64,000 nt of DNA, from positions 1 through 64,000 of the forward strand of contig DDWT01000031.1 of the NCBI GenBank assembly GCA_002347365.1. The letters are read 5' to 3'. The notes below the pieces were generated by a model that had not been told where the DNA came from, did not search any database, and worked only from the letters and a program-made list of their open reading frames with translations. The translations under genes and the position numbers were made by a program. Within the stretch, counting starts at the first letter, position 1. Each line of letters opens with the position of its first letter. Source of the stretch: Actinobacteria bacterium UBA2279 (GTDB lineage Bacteria; Actinomycetota; Coriobacteriia; Anaerosomatales; Anaerosomataceae). Shown here in pieces: positions 43,294 through 50,846 of this stretch.

Positions 43294-43995
43294 ATGACAC
43301 GCACAGGATTCATGACCGTGGCGGTGGGACTGCTGCTCCTGGGTTCTCTGGCAGCCTGCTCGGAGCCGCCCTCGGGCGGAGCGCCTCAAGATGTTCCGCG
43401 AGATGACGTTATCTCTCTCGAGGGGGTGGAGATACGCGAGTACGAGGGCGCGAACCTGGGTTCCGTCAGCGACTTCCGCGAAAACTCCATCGCAGGACCG
43501 CAGCAGGTCGACCGGGAGACGTATCGACTCGTCGTGAGCGGACTGGTCGGCGAACCGGCGGAGTACACCTACTCGGAAGTCGCAAGCGATCACGCCTCTT
43601 ATAAGAAGGTAGTGACGCTCGACTGTGTCGAAGGGTGGAGTGTGACGATCCTGTGGCAGGGCGTGCTGGTGCGTGACATCCTGGAAGAGGTAGCCCCACA
43701 GCCTACGGCGAATACCGTGATACTGCGAGCCGTCGACGGTTACTCAACGATGTTTCCCATCGAGTACTTCTACGACAATGACATCCTGCTCGCCTACTCG
43801 ATGAATGGGGTGACTCTGCCTCCGGTACGGGGTTTCCCGTTCCAGTTGGTGGCCGAGGACAAGTGGGGTTACAAGTGGATCAAGTGGGTCGCTGAGATCG
43901 AACTGTCGGATGACGAGAACTACCAGGGCTACTGGGAGAGTCGCGGCTACTCCGACTCAGGAGACCGAGACAAGAACTTCTACGACGGCAACTAG
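43294..43995 (+). CDS. Molybdopterin-binding lipoprotein (sulfite oxidase fold)
   Basis: AAAGGAGACGGAG precedes the ATG at 43294. The 233-residue protein has a lipoprotein signal ending LAAC, and then a sulfite-oxidase-type molybdopterin domain (about 60-215). TLDCVEGWSVTILWQG holds the Cys that binds molybdenum, followed by VRDILEEV and ending WVAEIELSDDENYQG. It should be anchored outside the membrane and pass electrons to an unknown partner; no heme or membrane partner lies next to it. Oxidation or reduction of a sulfur or nitrogen compound is likely but not provable. Confidence 0.88.
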   Translation: MTRTGFMTVAVGLLLLGSLAACSEPPSGGAPQDVPRDDVISLEGVEIREYEGANLGSVSDFRENSIAGPQQVDRETYRLVVSGLVGEPAEYTYSEVASDHASYKKVVTLDCVEGWSVTILWQGVLVRDILEEVAPQPTANTVILRAVDGYSTMFPIEYFYDNDILLAYSMNGVTLPPVRGFPFQLVAEDKWGYKWIKWVAEIELSDDENYQGYWESRGYSDSGDRDKNFYDGN

Positions 43996-44017
43996 ACAAG
44001 GGAGGGGGAGGCGAGCA

Positions 44018-44863
44018 ATGTTCCGAAACGCCGTGGTCTGCACCGACCTCTCATCATCCTCCCACGGGATCGTGAAGTGCGCGGGCCAACTCGGCGTGCT
44101 TGGCGTCGAGAACGTGGTTCTGGTGCACGTCATCGAGATCGATCGCCCCGGTGCCATGCCGGGCGCGGATGGCGATGCCGTGTTCGCACGCCAGGTCGAC
44201 GCCCTTGAGGCCGCCGGCATCAAGGTGCGCATCGACACCGCCGTGGGCTACGCGCCTTATGAGATCGAGCGAATCGCCGTCCAACACGAGTCAGGCCTCA
44301 TCGTTGCCGGAAGCCACGGCAAGGGGCTGTTCGACGGAGTCATGTCAGGCAGCGTCTCATCGGATCTCGTGAGGATAGCTGCCCGGCCCATACTCCTGAC
44401 CGCCCCCTCGACAGGGGATGACTACGAGCAGGTGGGCGACTCATGTGCAGCCATGCTCGGCCACGTCTTGTTCCCATCGGACTTCTCAGGGGCATGCGAG
44501 CGCGCAGGTCACCTTATGCTCGATGTAGCCGAGAAGGGCGCGCGCGCCGCCACGCTACTGCATGTGGTCCAGCAGAGCGCGGGCACGCTCTCCGAGTATG
44601 CGGCTGACGATTCACGAGGTCGGCTGGCGGTCTTCGCGGAGGAACTGCACGAGGTCGGCGTTGAAGACGTGCGGATACGAGTGATGGCGGGAGACGCTGA
44701 ACGCATCGTTGCGCAGGCCGCGGCCTCGGGCGAGTACTCACTGATCGTCATGGGGCCTCACTGCGAGGAAGGCTCGGAAGCGGCACTCGATAGTGTCACC
44801 AACGCTGCGCTTCAGAAGACTGTCGTACCGATACTGCTGGCGCCCCCGGGCTGGCGACCCTAG
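44018..44863 (+). CDS. Tandem universal stress protein
   Basis: GGAGGGGGAGG lies before the ATG at 44018. The 281 residues are two UspA domains in tandem (about 1-140 and 145-281). The first has the nucleotide-binding pattern GSHGKGLFDGVMSGSVS. The second reads GPHCEEGSEAALDSVTNA, in which the usual glycines are missing, so only the first half may bind ATP. Usp proteins help cells survive stress or energy shortage. It lies 22 bases after the lipoprotein gene and is likely in the same transcript; it is convergent with the hemolysin III gene. Confidence 0.9.
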   Translation: MFRNAVVCTDLSSSSHGIVKCAGQLGVLGVENVVLVHVIEIDRPGAMPGADGDAVFARQVDALEAAGIKVRIDTAVGYAPYEIERIAVQHESGLIVAGSHGKGLFDGVMSGSVSSDLVRIAARPILLTAPSTGDDYEQVGDSCAAMLGHVLFPSDFSGACERAGHLMLDVAEKGARAATLLHVVQQSAGTLSEYAADDSRGRLAVFAEELHEVGVEDVRIRVMAGDAERIVAQAAASGEYSLIVMGPHCEEGSEAALDSVTNAALQKTVVPILLAPPGWRP

Positions 44864-44865
44864 TC

Positions 44866-45564
44866 CTAGCTCAAGACGTAGAGCATTACGGCCAGGACGT
44901 GGCACACACTGCCGGCGAGCACGAAGAGATGCCATACCATATGCGTGTAGGGTACCTTCTTGAGGAGGTAGAACGCGGTGCCCAGGGTATACGCAAGTCC
45001 GCCCGCGACTAGCAGCCGGATCCCGCCAGAGGGAACGTGCGCGACAAGCGGCTTGATCGCAGTTATGACCAGCCAGCCCATTCCCAGGTAGACGGCAGCA
45101 GACACCCACTTCGGGCGATACACCCAGAACGCCTCGAGACTGACGCCGGCAATGGCCAGTGTCCAGATGACGCCGAAGAGCCACCATCCACCGGCGTTAC
45201 GCAGGGTGACCAGCGTGAATGGTGTGTAGGTGCCTGCAATCAGCAAGTAGATGGCCGAGTGGTCGATCACCTTGAACACCCGCCGGGCGCGGGGTCCGGG
45301 GATCGAATGGTACAGCGTGGAGGCTGTGTACAGCAGAACCAGCGTTACTCCGAAGGTGATGGCACTCGCAACCTGCCAAGGATCGTCCGTGCGCGCCGCA
45401 GTGAGAACGAGCAACACCAGAGCGGCGAGGCTGAGCACAATACCAAGGCCGTGCGTGACCGAGTTTGCGATCTCCTCGCCGAGCGAGTACGTGCCGGAGC
45501 GCTTGTGCTGAGATGGAGTGACTGATTCCAGAGTGGTGTCAGCACCGTGGTCGTTGGCTGCCAT
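44866..45564 (-). CDS. Hemolysin III family (PAQR-like) membrane protein
   Basis: The ATG at 45564 has ACGGGA eight bases upstream; the longer frame runs into the CxxCH gene. The 232-residue protein has seven transmembrane helices after a polar head. The conserved residues of the hemolysin III/adiponectin-receptor family are visible: EEIANSVTHGLG near the start, STLYHSIP, FKVIDHSAIYLLIAG and HMVWHLFVLAG with two His near the end. These residues bind a metal in relatives that act as hydrolases. A real toxin role is not implied. It lies 13 bases after the CxxCH gene, on the same strand. Confidence 0.9.
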   Translation of the reverse strand: MAANDHGADTTLESVTPSQHKRSGTYSLGEEIANSVTHGLGIVLSLAALVLLVLTAARTDDPWQVASAITFGVTLVLLYTASTLYHSIPGPRARRVFKVIDHSAIYLLIAGTYTPFTLVTLRNAGGWWLFGVIWTLAIAGVSLEAFWVYRPKWVSAAVYLGMGWLVITAIKPLVAHVPSGGIRLLVAGGLAYTLGTAFYLLKKVPYTHMVWHLFVLAGSVCHVLAVMLYVLS

Positions 45565-45577
45565 GAGATTGATCCCG

Positions 45578-45796
45578 TCACTCGCCGAATTCGATGATGT
45601 CCGCACTCTGACTGACGATGTGGCAAACGAGACACGGCTCTCCGAAGTGCCCGGGTGGAGTCACTTGCTCCGGCGATACCGGTCGGATGAACACATGGGC
45701 GAGGACCAGGATCACGACCACCGCAGTGATCGCCCAAGTGAGACCCAGCGCTGCACGCATGAGCGGACTCCGAGCCTTGACCCGGCTATTAGTCAC
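45578..45796 (-). CDS. Small membrane-anchored protein with one CxxCH heme motif
   Basis: GGAGG lies five bases before the GTG at 45796; a GTG six bases earlier would overlap that site. The 72-residue protein has one N-terminal helix (about 17-37) and then, outside, GEPCLVCHIVSQ with a single CxxCH motif, the usual site for covalent heme c. It would be a minimal membrane-bound cytochrome or a remnant of a longer heme protein. No other heme protein is next to it. A CRP/FNR-like palindrome lies 130 bases upstream and suggests redox or oxygen control. Confidence 0.65.
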   Translation of the reverse strand: MTNSRVKARSPLMRAALGLTWAITAVVVILVLAHVFIRPVSPEQVTPPGHFGEPCLVCHIVSQSADIIEFGE

Positions 45797-45861
45797 GTCC
45801 ACCTCCAGTCTAGGGGAACCACTTTATCACTCCTGTTCGGCACCGCGCACACGAAGCCGGC

Positions 45862-45941
45862 AAGCGCCTGGGCGCTTCAGCCCAGCTCAATCCCGCATCA
45901 GGCTTACTCAGGCTTCCGCCTGGCTCGTGATTTTCGTCACA
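45862..45941. promoter_or_regulatory. CRP/FNR-like palindrome and hairpin in a 282-base divergent region
   Basis: The intergenic stretch 45797-46078 separates the CxxCH gene from the antiporter operon. It holds GTGA-TTTTCG-TCAC (45927-45940), a perfect half-site pair of the CRP/FNR family that also fits the HcpR type. It also holds a hairpin AAGCGCC-TG-GGCGCTT (45862-45877). Either divergent gene could be controlled. No further gene was found in the stretch. Confidence 0.5.
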
Positions 45942-46078
45942 TGCAGTGGAATACTGGGACCGAGACATCGTGAAAGTCCAACGAGTCTGACCGGCAAGTC
46001 GGTGCCTTGCGCGCCACACCCCGGAAGTGACGCGGAACCGTCGGGGTAGTGTTGACTGTGATCGGGGGGGGCTTACCC

Positions 46079-46978
46079 ATGCCGGGGGTAGCCGATGAAA
46101 CCGTAGCGGAATCCGCTGCGCGCGCAACACGCTTTCATCTATGGAGCGCACTTCTTGTCGCCATGACAGGTGGGTTCGTCACCGCGCTCATTTCACTTAC
46201 AGGCGACCTGCGAACGTATTGGCCGTTGTATCTGGTCCCTATCGTGATCGCTGCGCTCGCCTACCACGTAGGCGGTGCCGTTGTCGCAAGTGCCCTGGTA
46301 GCCGCTCTTGTCGCCCTGCTCGTGCCGGAGGCCAGCGCCGGATCGACCTCAGTCCCCCAGCTCGGTGTGGGTATAGCCGTCTTCCTGCTCTCGGGAGTCG
46401 TCATCGGAGCGCAGGCACACCGACAGCGACAGCACAGTGAGGTGCTCGAACAGGCCTCCATACGCGATCAGCTCACCGGTCTTTACAAGGCCGACTACCT
46501 GCACAACCGGCTCAACGAGGAGATCCACCGGTGCGATCGGTACTCCGTCCCGGTCGCATTCGGTGTGGTTGCAGTTGACGGATACCCTGATTTCAAGGAA
46601 CGGTTCGGACACTACAAGGCCGATCTGATGCTGGAACACATGGCTGACCTGGTCCGGATATCCGTGCGCGATACCGATATCGTTGCACGCTACAGCCCAA
46701 CCGAGTTCGCCGTAGTCCTGCCGTTCTCCTCCACCGAACAGGCCGGGATCGTCGCCGTGCGAATCGAGCGGGCCGTGGCCGGTGCGGAGTTCGAAGGAGA
46801 CGTCATCGACCCCGTCGCGAAGCTGACGGTCTCTCTCGGCATGGCCGCATATCCAGGCGAGGCGAACACGGAGGACGAACTGGTGCGATTGGCACTGGAT
46901 CGCCTGGGTCCCCGCGCTACCGAAGTCCATGAGCCGGCTCCCGGTGGGATCGGCAACCTGCGAGAAGTCACATCATGA
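46079..46978 (+). CDS. Membrane protein with degenerate GGDEF domain, first gene of the antiporter operon
   Basis: GGGGGGGG lies seven bases before the ATG at 46079. The 299 residues have four transmembrane helices (about 22-115) and a GGDEF-fold domain (about 130-280; RDQLTGLYKADYLHNRL). The active-site GGDEF is replaced by SPTEF (ARYSPTEFAVVLP), and the ND motif is FKERFGHYKAD, so cyclase activity is very unlikely. It may sense or bind c-di-GMP or GTP, or act through contact. Its stop overlaps the ATG of mrpE (ATGA), which ties it to the antiporter genes. Confidence 0.85.
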   Translation: MPGVADETVAESAARATRFHLWSALLVAMTGGFVTALISLTGDLRTYWPLYLVPIVIAALAYHVGGAVVASALVAALVALLVPEASAGSTSVPQLGVGIAVFLLSGVVIGAQAHRQRQHSEVLEQASIRDQLTGLYKADYLHNRLNEEIHRCDRYSVPVAFGVVAVDGYPDFKERFGHYKADLMLEHMADLVRISVRDTDIVARYSPTEFAVVLPFSSTEQAGIVAVRIERAVAGAEFEGDVIDPVAKLTVSLGMAAYPGEANTEDELVRLALDRLGPRATEVHEPAPGGIGNLREVTS

Positions 46979-47448
46979 AAGTGGCGCAGGCGTCGCTGGC
47001 ACTCTTCATATTCTGGTTGATCGTCACCGGGTCAGGTGCGCCGCTGGACCTCGCCATTGGCGCACTGCTCTCAGTGTTGATCGGCTGGTGGGCGGCGCGC
47101 ACCCTATGGGGCGATGACGCTCCAACCCTCTCCCTTCGCCAATTCGGTCGACTTCTCATTTACGTAGGCTGGCTGGTCAAAGAGATCATTGTTGCGGCCG
47201 TCTACGTCGCCGAGAAGGTACTCGATCCGCGTATGCCGATCGAGCCGATCGTCATCACGCATCGCTGTTCGATGCGCCGGGACGTATCCCGCGTCGCGTT
47301 CGCTAACTCGATCACGTTGACGCCTGGAACGCTCACCATCGACGCCGACGAGAACACCTTCACGATCCACTGCCTGGCCGAGGAGTTTGCCGACAGCATC
47401 GCGAGTGGCGCTTTGGAGCGAAGGGTCGTCCGCGTCTTCGAGGAGTGA
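46975..47448 (+). CDS. mrpE: Cation/proton antiporter subunit E (MrpE/MbhA type)
   Basis: This 157-residue protein has the MrpE layout: two N-terminal helices (about 5-45), a third near residue 60-75 and a soluble end that fits DUF68/PF01899. A typical segment is HRCSMRRDVSRVAFANSITLTPGTLTI, with the conserved ANSITLTPGT. The subunit stabilises the complex and does not carry ions itself. It overlaps the GGDEF-like gene by four bases; the next frame begins at its stop codon. Confidence 0.93.
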   Translation: MKVAQASLALFIFWLIVTGSGAPLDLAIGALLSVLIGWWAARTLWGDDAPTLSLRQFGRLLIYVGWLVKEIIVAAVYVAEKVLDPRMPIEPIVITHRCSMRRDVSRVAFANSITLTPGTLTIDADENTFTIHCLAEEFADSIASGALERRVVRVFEE

Positions 47449-47453
47449 GACCG

Positions 47454-47729
47454 GTGCAGGGATTCTTCTGGGGAGTCGGCATATTTCTGCTTGTGAATGC
47501 CTTCCTATGCCTGTGGCGGGCATACGCAGGGCCGACCGTCGCCGACCGCATCCTATCGGTCAACATCGTGGGCACAAAGACGCTCGTTGTCATCGCGCTC
47601 CTGGGCATCGTGCTCGGCAGGAGCATCTACATCGACGTTGCGCTCGTCTACGGGCTGCTCAACTTCATCGTGACGATCGCGGCCACGCGGTTCCTGGAGA
47701 CAGGCCGGTTGCGAGGTGACTGGTCGTGA
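47454..47729 (+). CDS. mrpF: Cation/proton antiporter subunit F (MrpF/MbhB type)
   Basis: The GTG at 47454 has GAGGAG eight bases upstream; a GTG at 47445 would have no room for a site. The 91-residue protein has three transmembrane helices and the family pattern RAYAGPTVADRILSVNIVGTK. In Mrp and Mbh complexes this small subunit helps form the path of ions next to subunit G. It lies in the usual place between E and G. Confidence 0.93.
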   Translation: MQGFFWGVGIFLLVNAFLCLWRAYAGPTVADRILSVNIVGTKTLVVIALLGIVLGRSIYIDVALVYGLLNFIVTIAATRFLETGRLRGDWS

Positions 47730-48058
47730 CAACCTTCGAGGCAGTCACCAACGCACTTACCGTCGTGCTCTCCGGTATCGGCATGTTCTTCTTCCTCGTC
47801 GGCACGCTCGGCCTGCTCAGGCTCCCTGATTTCTACGCGAGAACACACGCGGCGACCAAGTGCGACACGGTGGGCGCCGGTTCGCTGCTTCTGGCGCTTG
47901 CCGTGCACAACGGACCTGACGTGTCGGGCCTGAAGATCCTGCTCCTCGCGCTGCTGGTACTGCTATCGAGTCCAACCACCGGGCATGCGCTCGCGCGGGC
48001 CGCGTACAAGACGGGGCTTGTGCCCTGGCGCCGATCGAAGCCGGAGGTGTCAGCGTGA
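47726..48058 (+). CDS. mrpG: Cation/proton antiporter subunit G (MrpG/MbhC type)
   Basis: The start overlaps the end of mrpF by four bases (GTGA). The 110-residue protein has three helices with the MrpG mark GTLGLLRLPDFYARTHAATKCDTVGAG (split around the ARTH site) and a hydrophobic end. The conserved RTHAATK stretch is intact. It is a structural subunit of the membrane arm. The GTGA join to the next gene repeats the pattern seen along the operon, a sign of tight co-expression. Confidence 0.93.
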   Translation: MTTFEAVTNALTVVLSGIGMFFFLVGTLGLLRLPDFYARTHAATKCDTVGAGSLLLALAVHNGPDVSGLKILLLALLVLLSSPTTGHALARAAYKTGLVPWRRSKPEVSA

Positions 48059-48297
48059 GCCAAGTCTTCGATATCGTACTCATGCTGCTGCTCATCACCT
48101 GCGCCATCGCTGTGATCCGCATTAAGGACCTGCTTGCGGCGGCGATCATCTTCTCGACCTACAGCCTTGTGATGTGTGTCGTCTGGCAACTGCGCGGTGC
48201 GCCTGATGTTGCCATGACCGAAGCGGCCGTTGGCGCCGGCGTCACCACCGTGCTGTTCCTCGTAGCCATAAGCAGAACGACGAGGCGAGAGAAATGA
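48055..48297 (+). CDS. DUF4040/MbhD-like subunit
   Basis: The GTG at 48055 overlaps the stop of mrpG. The 80-residue protein has two or three helices and the DUF4040 pattern: VIRIKDLLAAAIIFSTYS, then GAPDVAMTEAAVGAGVTT. In canonical Mrp this piece is the C-terminal part of MrpA, but in Mbh-type complexes it is a separate gene, MbhD, between G and the E/F pair, exactly as here. The invariant DVAMTEAAVG stretch faces the ion path in known structures. Confidence 0.9.
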   Translation: MSQVFDIVLMLLLITCAIAVIRIKDLLAAAIIFSTYSLVMCVVWQLRGAPDVAMTEAAVGAGVTTVLFLVAISRTTRREK

Positions 48298-49004
48298 AGA
48301 AGGCACTCGTCGCAGCACTGCTTATCATCGCAGCCGTTCCGCTGCTTCTCGCCATGGCCGAGCTGCCCCCGCACGGCTCTCCGGACAACGTCACGTACAC
48401 GCATGTCTCGGCGTACTATCTCGAGCACGGCGTGGAGGAAGCCGGCGCCGAGAACATCGTGACCGACGTCATCCTCAACTACCGTGGCTTCGACACCAAC
48501 GGCGAAGTCACAGTCATCTTCACGGCACTGGCGGCCGTCTTGGCGGTACTGCTGCTTGGCCGCACTTCGTCGGAGTCTGCCGACAAGCCGGCTTACCCGG
48601 TGAGCGCCGTGGTGCGCTTCATCGTCCGGCTCCTGGCGCCCTTCATCGCGATGTTCGCGATCTACGTCATCTTGAACGGACACCTCACACCGGGAGGCGG
48701 CTTCCAGGGCGGGACGATCCTAGGAGCACTCGCCATTGCATTGACGCTCGTACTTGGCGAGGACGAGGCGCGGCGCCTGCTGCCGGAAGGGCCGAAGCCA
48801 TGGCTCCAGGCTGCCGCGCCACTGACGTTCGTCTGTATCGGGATCGCTGGTCTTGCAGACGTCGGGTCCTATCTCGGCTTCCCCACAGCAGAGGGGCTTG
48901 AGTGGGTGCGCACGATCTGGCTGATGCTGATCGAGATCGGCATCGGTGTAGGCGGCGCGGCTATCATCGCCACCATCTTCTGGACGATGGAGGCCGAGCG
49001 ATGA
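48294..49004 (+). CDS. mrpB: Fused MbhE-like and MrpB/MbhF subunit
   Basis: The 236 residues combine a short MbhE-like part (about 1-95; two helices flanking a polar loop, GAENIVTDVILNYRGFDTNGE) with an MnhB domain (about 100-236). The MnhB part shows YVILNGHLTPGGGFQGG and later helices. In Mbh complexes these are two genes (MbhE and MbhF); here they are one. The mark GHLTPGGGFQGG is the family signature. It overlaps both neighbours by four bases, and it supports the Mbh-like order of this operon. Confidence 0.9.
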   Translation: MKKALVAALLIIAAVPLLLAMAELPPHGSPDNVTYTHVSAYYLEHGVEEAGAENIVTDVILNYRGFDTNGEVTVIFTALAAVLAVLLLGRTSSESADKPAYPVSAVVRFIVRLLAPFIAMFAIYVILNGHLTPGGGFQGGTILGALAIALTLVLGEDEARRLLPEGPKPWLQAAAPLTFVCIGIAGLADVGSYLGFPTAEGLEWVRTIWLMLIEIGIGVGGAAIIATIFWTMEAER

Positions 49005-49354
49005 TCGAAGCGCTGTGGACCAACCTCGACTATGCCGCATCGGTCGTGCTCTTCCTGATCGGCCTGTATGCGGTCATCGCCAAAGACAACCTCATCAAGA
49101 AGTTCATGGGTCTCAATATCATGGAGACCGCCATCTTCGCGTTCATCGTGGCGCTCGGCGTCGTTGACGGCGGCGATGCCCCGATCATGGGGGAAGGCGC
49201 CCGGGCACCCTTCACCAACCCCATACCTCAAGCTCTGATCCTGACGGGCATCGTTGTGGCGGTCAGCACAACGGCACTCGCACTGAGCCTGATCATCCGT
49301 ATCCACGAACAGTGCGGAACGATCGAGGCCGACGAGCTGAGGGAGTTGGAGTAG
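49001..49354 (+). CDS. mrpC: Cation/proton antiporter subunit C (MrpC/NuoK type)
   Basis: The ATG at 49001 overlaps the stop of the B subunit gene (ATGA). The 117-residue protein has three helices in the NuoK/MrpC pattern: VVLFLIGLYAVIAKDNLIKK, then FMGLNIMETAIFAFIVALG, with the conserved Glu in the second helix, and ALILTGIVVAVSTTALAL. It forms part of the quinone-free ion path that links the E-G side to the large D-type subunits. The next gene follows at once. Confidence 0.93.
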   Translation: MIEALWTNLDYAASVVLFLIGLYAVIAKDNLIKKFMGLNIMETAIFAFIVALGVVDGGDAPIMGEGARAPFTNPIPQALILTGIVVAVSTTALALSLIIRIHEQCGTIEADELRELE

Positions 49355-50845
49355 ATGGTCTTGTGGCCGCACTGGCTCGTCATGGTCATTGTTGTACCGC
49401 TGGTCGGTGCCGTACTGACACCGGTGGTTGGCAGGGGCCGTCCCAAAGCCTCGTCATTCTGGTCGCTGGGTGTCATGACCGTGACCTCGTTCGTCGGCCT
49501 CATGCTCATCATGCGCGTCGCCGACGAGGGCCCGTTCTCATATCTGCTGGGTGGATGGGCGCGGCCGTACGGCATAGAGCTGCGCTTCGATGAGTTCAGT
49601 GCTTCGGTAGCCATCATCTGCCTGCTCGGCTGGCTTGCCCTGTTGTTCTCGTATCGCTATGTGGCCGAATCGATTCCCGAGCGAAGGATCCCCTACTACT
49701 ACACGCTCGTCTTGCTCAACCTGACCGGCATGATCGGGTTCGTCGTCACGGGAGACCTGTTCAACCTCTTCGTGTTCATGGAGATCCTCTCTCTGTCCGG
49801 CTACGCACTCGTCGCAATCAGCGGCGAACGGATCGCCGAGATGGCTGCATTCAAGTACCTCGTCATGGGTGCCGTGTCATCAATGATCGTGCTCTTCAGC
49901 ATCGGGTTGCTGTATGCGGTTACGGGAAGCCTGAACATGGCGGACATCTCCTCCCGTCTTGCCGGAGTCGAACAGCGCCTTCCGGTGATGCTCGCACTGT
50001 CAGGACTCGCGATGGCCTTCATGGTCAAAGCCGCCTTATTCCCGCTGCATATCTGGCTTCCGGATGCCCACGCGATCGCTCCAAGCCCCGTCAGTGCGAT
50101 TCTGTCAGGACTCGTTGTGAAGACCGGCGTCTTCGGCCTGCTGCGCACCTATCAGATCTTCTACAACGCCGGCAGCTACGACCTCACCGGCCTGAACACC
50201 GCACTCGTGTGGCTCGGTGCGATCTCCATCGTCATGGGGGCGTTCTTCGCGATCTTCCAGGAGGACATCAAGATGATGCTGGCGTACTCGACCATCTCCA
50301 ACGTGGGCTACATCGTGATGGGTCTTGGACTCGCATCGCAGTACGGCATGATCGGTGCAACAGTGCACATCTTCAACCACGCGCTCATCAAGGCGACGCT
50401 GTTCCTCGGCGCCGGCGCCCTCATATACAAGACCGGCTATCGCACGCTTACTGATCTGCGCGGGGTCGGGAAGGCTATGCCGCTCACCTGCATGGCTCTT
50501 TCGATTGGCGCAATCTCCATCGTAGGCATCCCGCCGACCGCAGGATTCCTCTGCAAGTGGTACATCGCTCTCGGCGCCTTCCAGGCTGGACAGCCGGCGT
50601 TCGGATTCGCACTCGTATTCGGAGCGCTGTTCATCTTCATCTACTACATACGCATGGTGAACTCGTTCTACTTCCGGCCACCCACTCACCCCGAGATCCT
50701 CGAGGTCGGCGAAGCGCCTCCCTCGATGCTCGGACCCGTGCTGTTACTGGCGGCGCTCTGCCTCGTGATGGGTATCCTCGGCCGGATCCCGCTCAGCTTC
50801 ATCGAACCCGCGGTCATACGCATGCTCGGCCCGTTCGGAGGATGA
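49355..50845 (+). CDS. Large ion-translocating subunit 1 (MrpD/NuoM/N type)
   Basis: The 496-residue protein has about fourteen transmembrane helices of the Proton_antipo_M family. Key residues are present: the Glu in FVFMEILSLSGYALVA, the Lys in KAALFPLHIWLPDAHAIAPS, a second Lys in LVVKTGVFGLL and the Lys in IFNHALIKATLFLGAG. It should carry H+ or exchange Na+ for H+. It follows the stop of mrpC immediately, and is the first of four such subunits in a row; normal Mrp complexes have two large ones, A and D. Confidence 0.92.
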   Translation: MVLWPHWLVMVIVVPLVGAVLTPVVGRGRPKASSFWSLGVMTVTSFVGLMLIMRVADEGPFSYLLGGWARPYGIELRFDEFSASVAIICLLGWLALLFSYRYVAESIPERRIPYYYTLVLLNLTGMIGFVVTGDLFNLFVFMEILSLSGYALVAISGERIAEMAAFKYLVMGAVSSMIVLFSIGLLYAVTGSLNMADISSRLAGVEQRLPVMLALSGLAMAFMVKAALFPLHIWLPDAHAIAPSPVSAILSGLVVKTGVFGLLRTYQIFYNAGSYDLTGLNTALVWLGAISIVMGAFFAIFQEDIKMMLAYSTISNVGYIVMGLGLASQYGMIGATVHIFNHALIKATLFLGAGALIYKTGYRTLTDLRGVGKAMPLTCMALSIGAISIVGIPPTAGFLCKWYIALGAFQAGQPAFGFALVFGALFIFIYYIRMVNSFYFRPPTHPEILEVGEAPPSMLGPVLLLAALCLVMGILGRIPLSFIEPAVIRMLGPFGG

Positions 50846-50846
50846 G

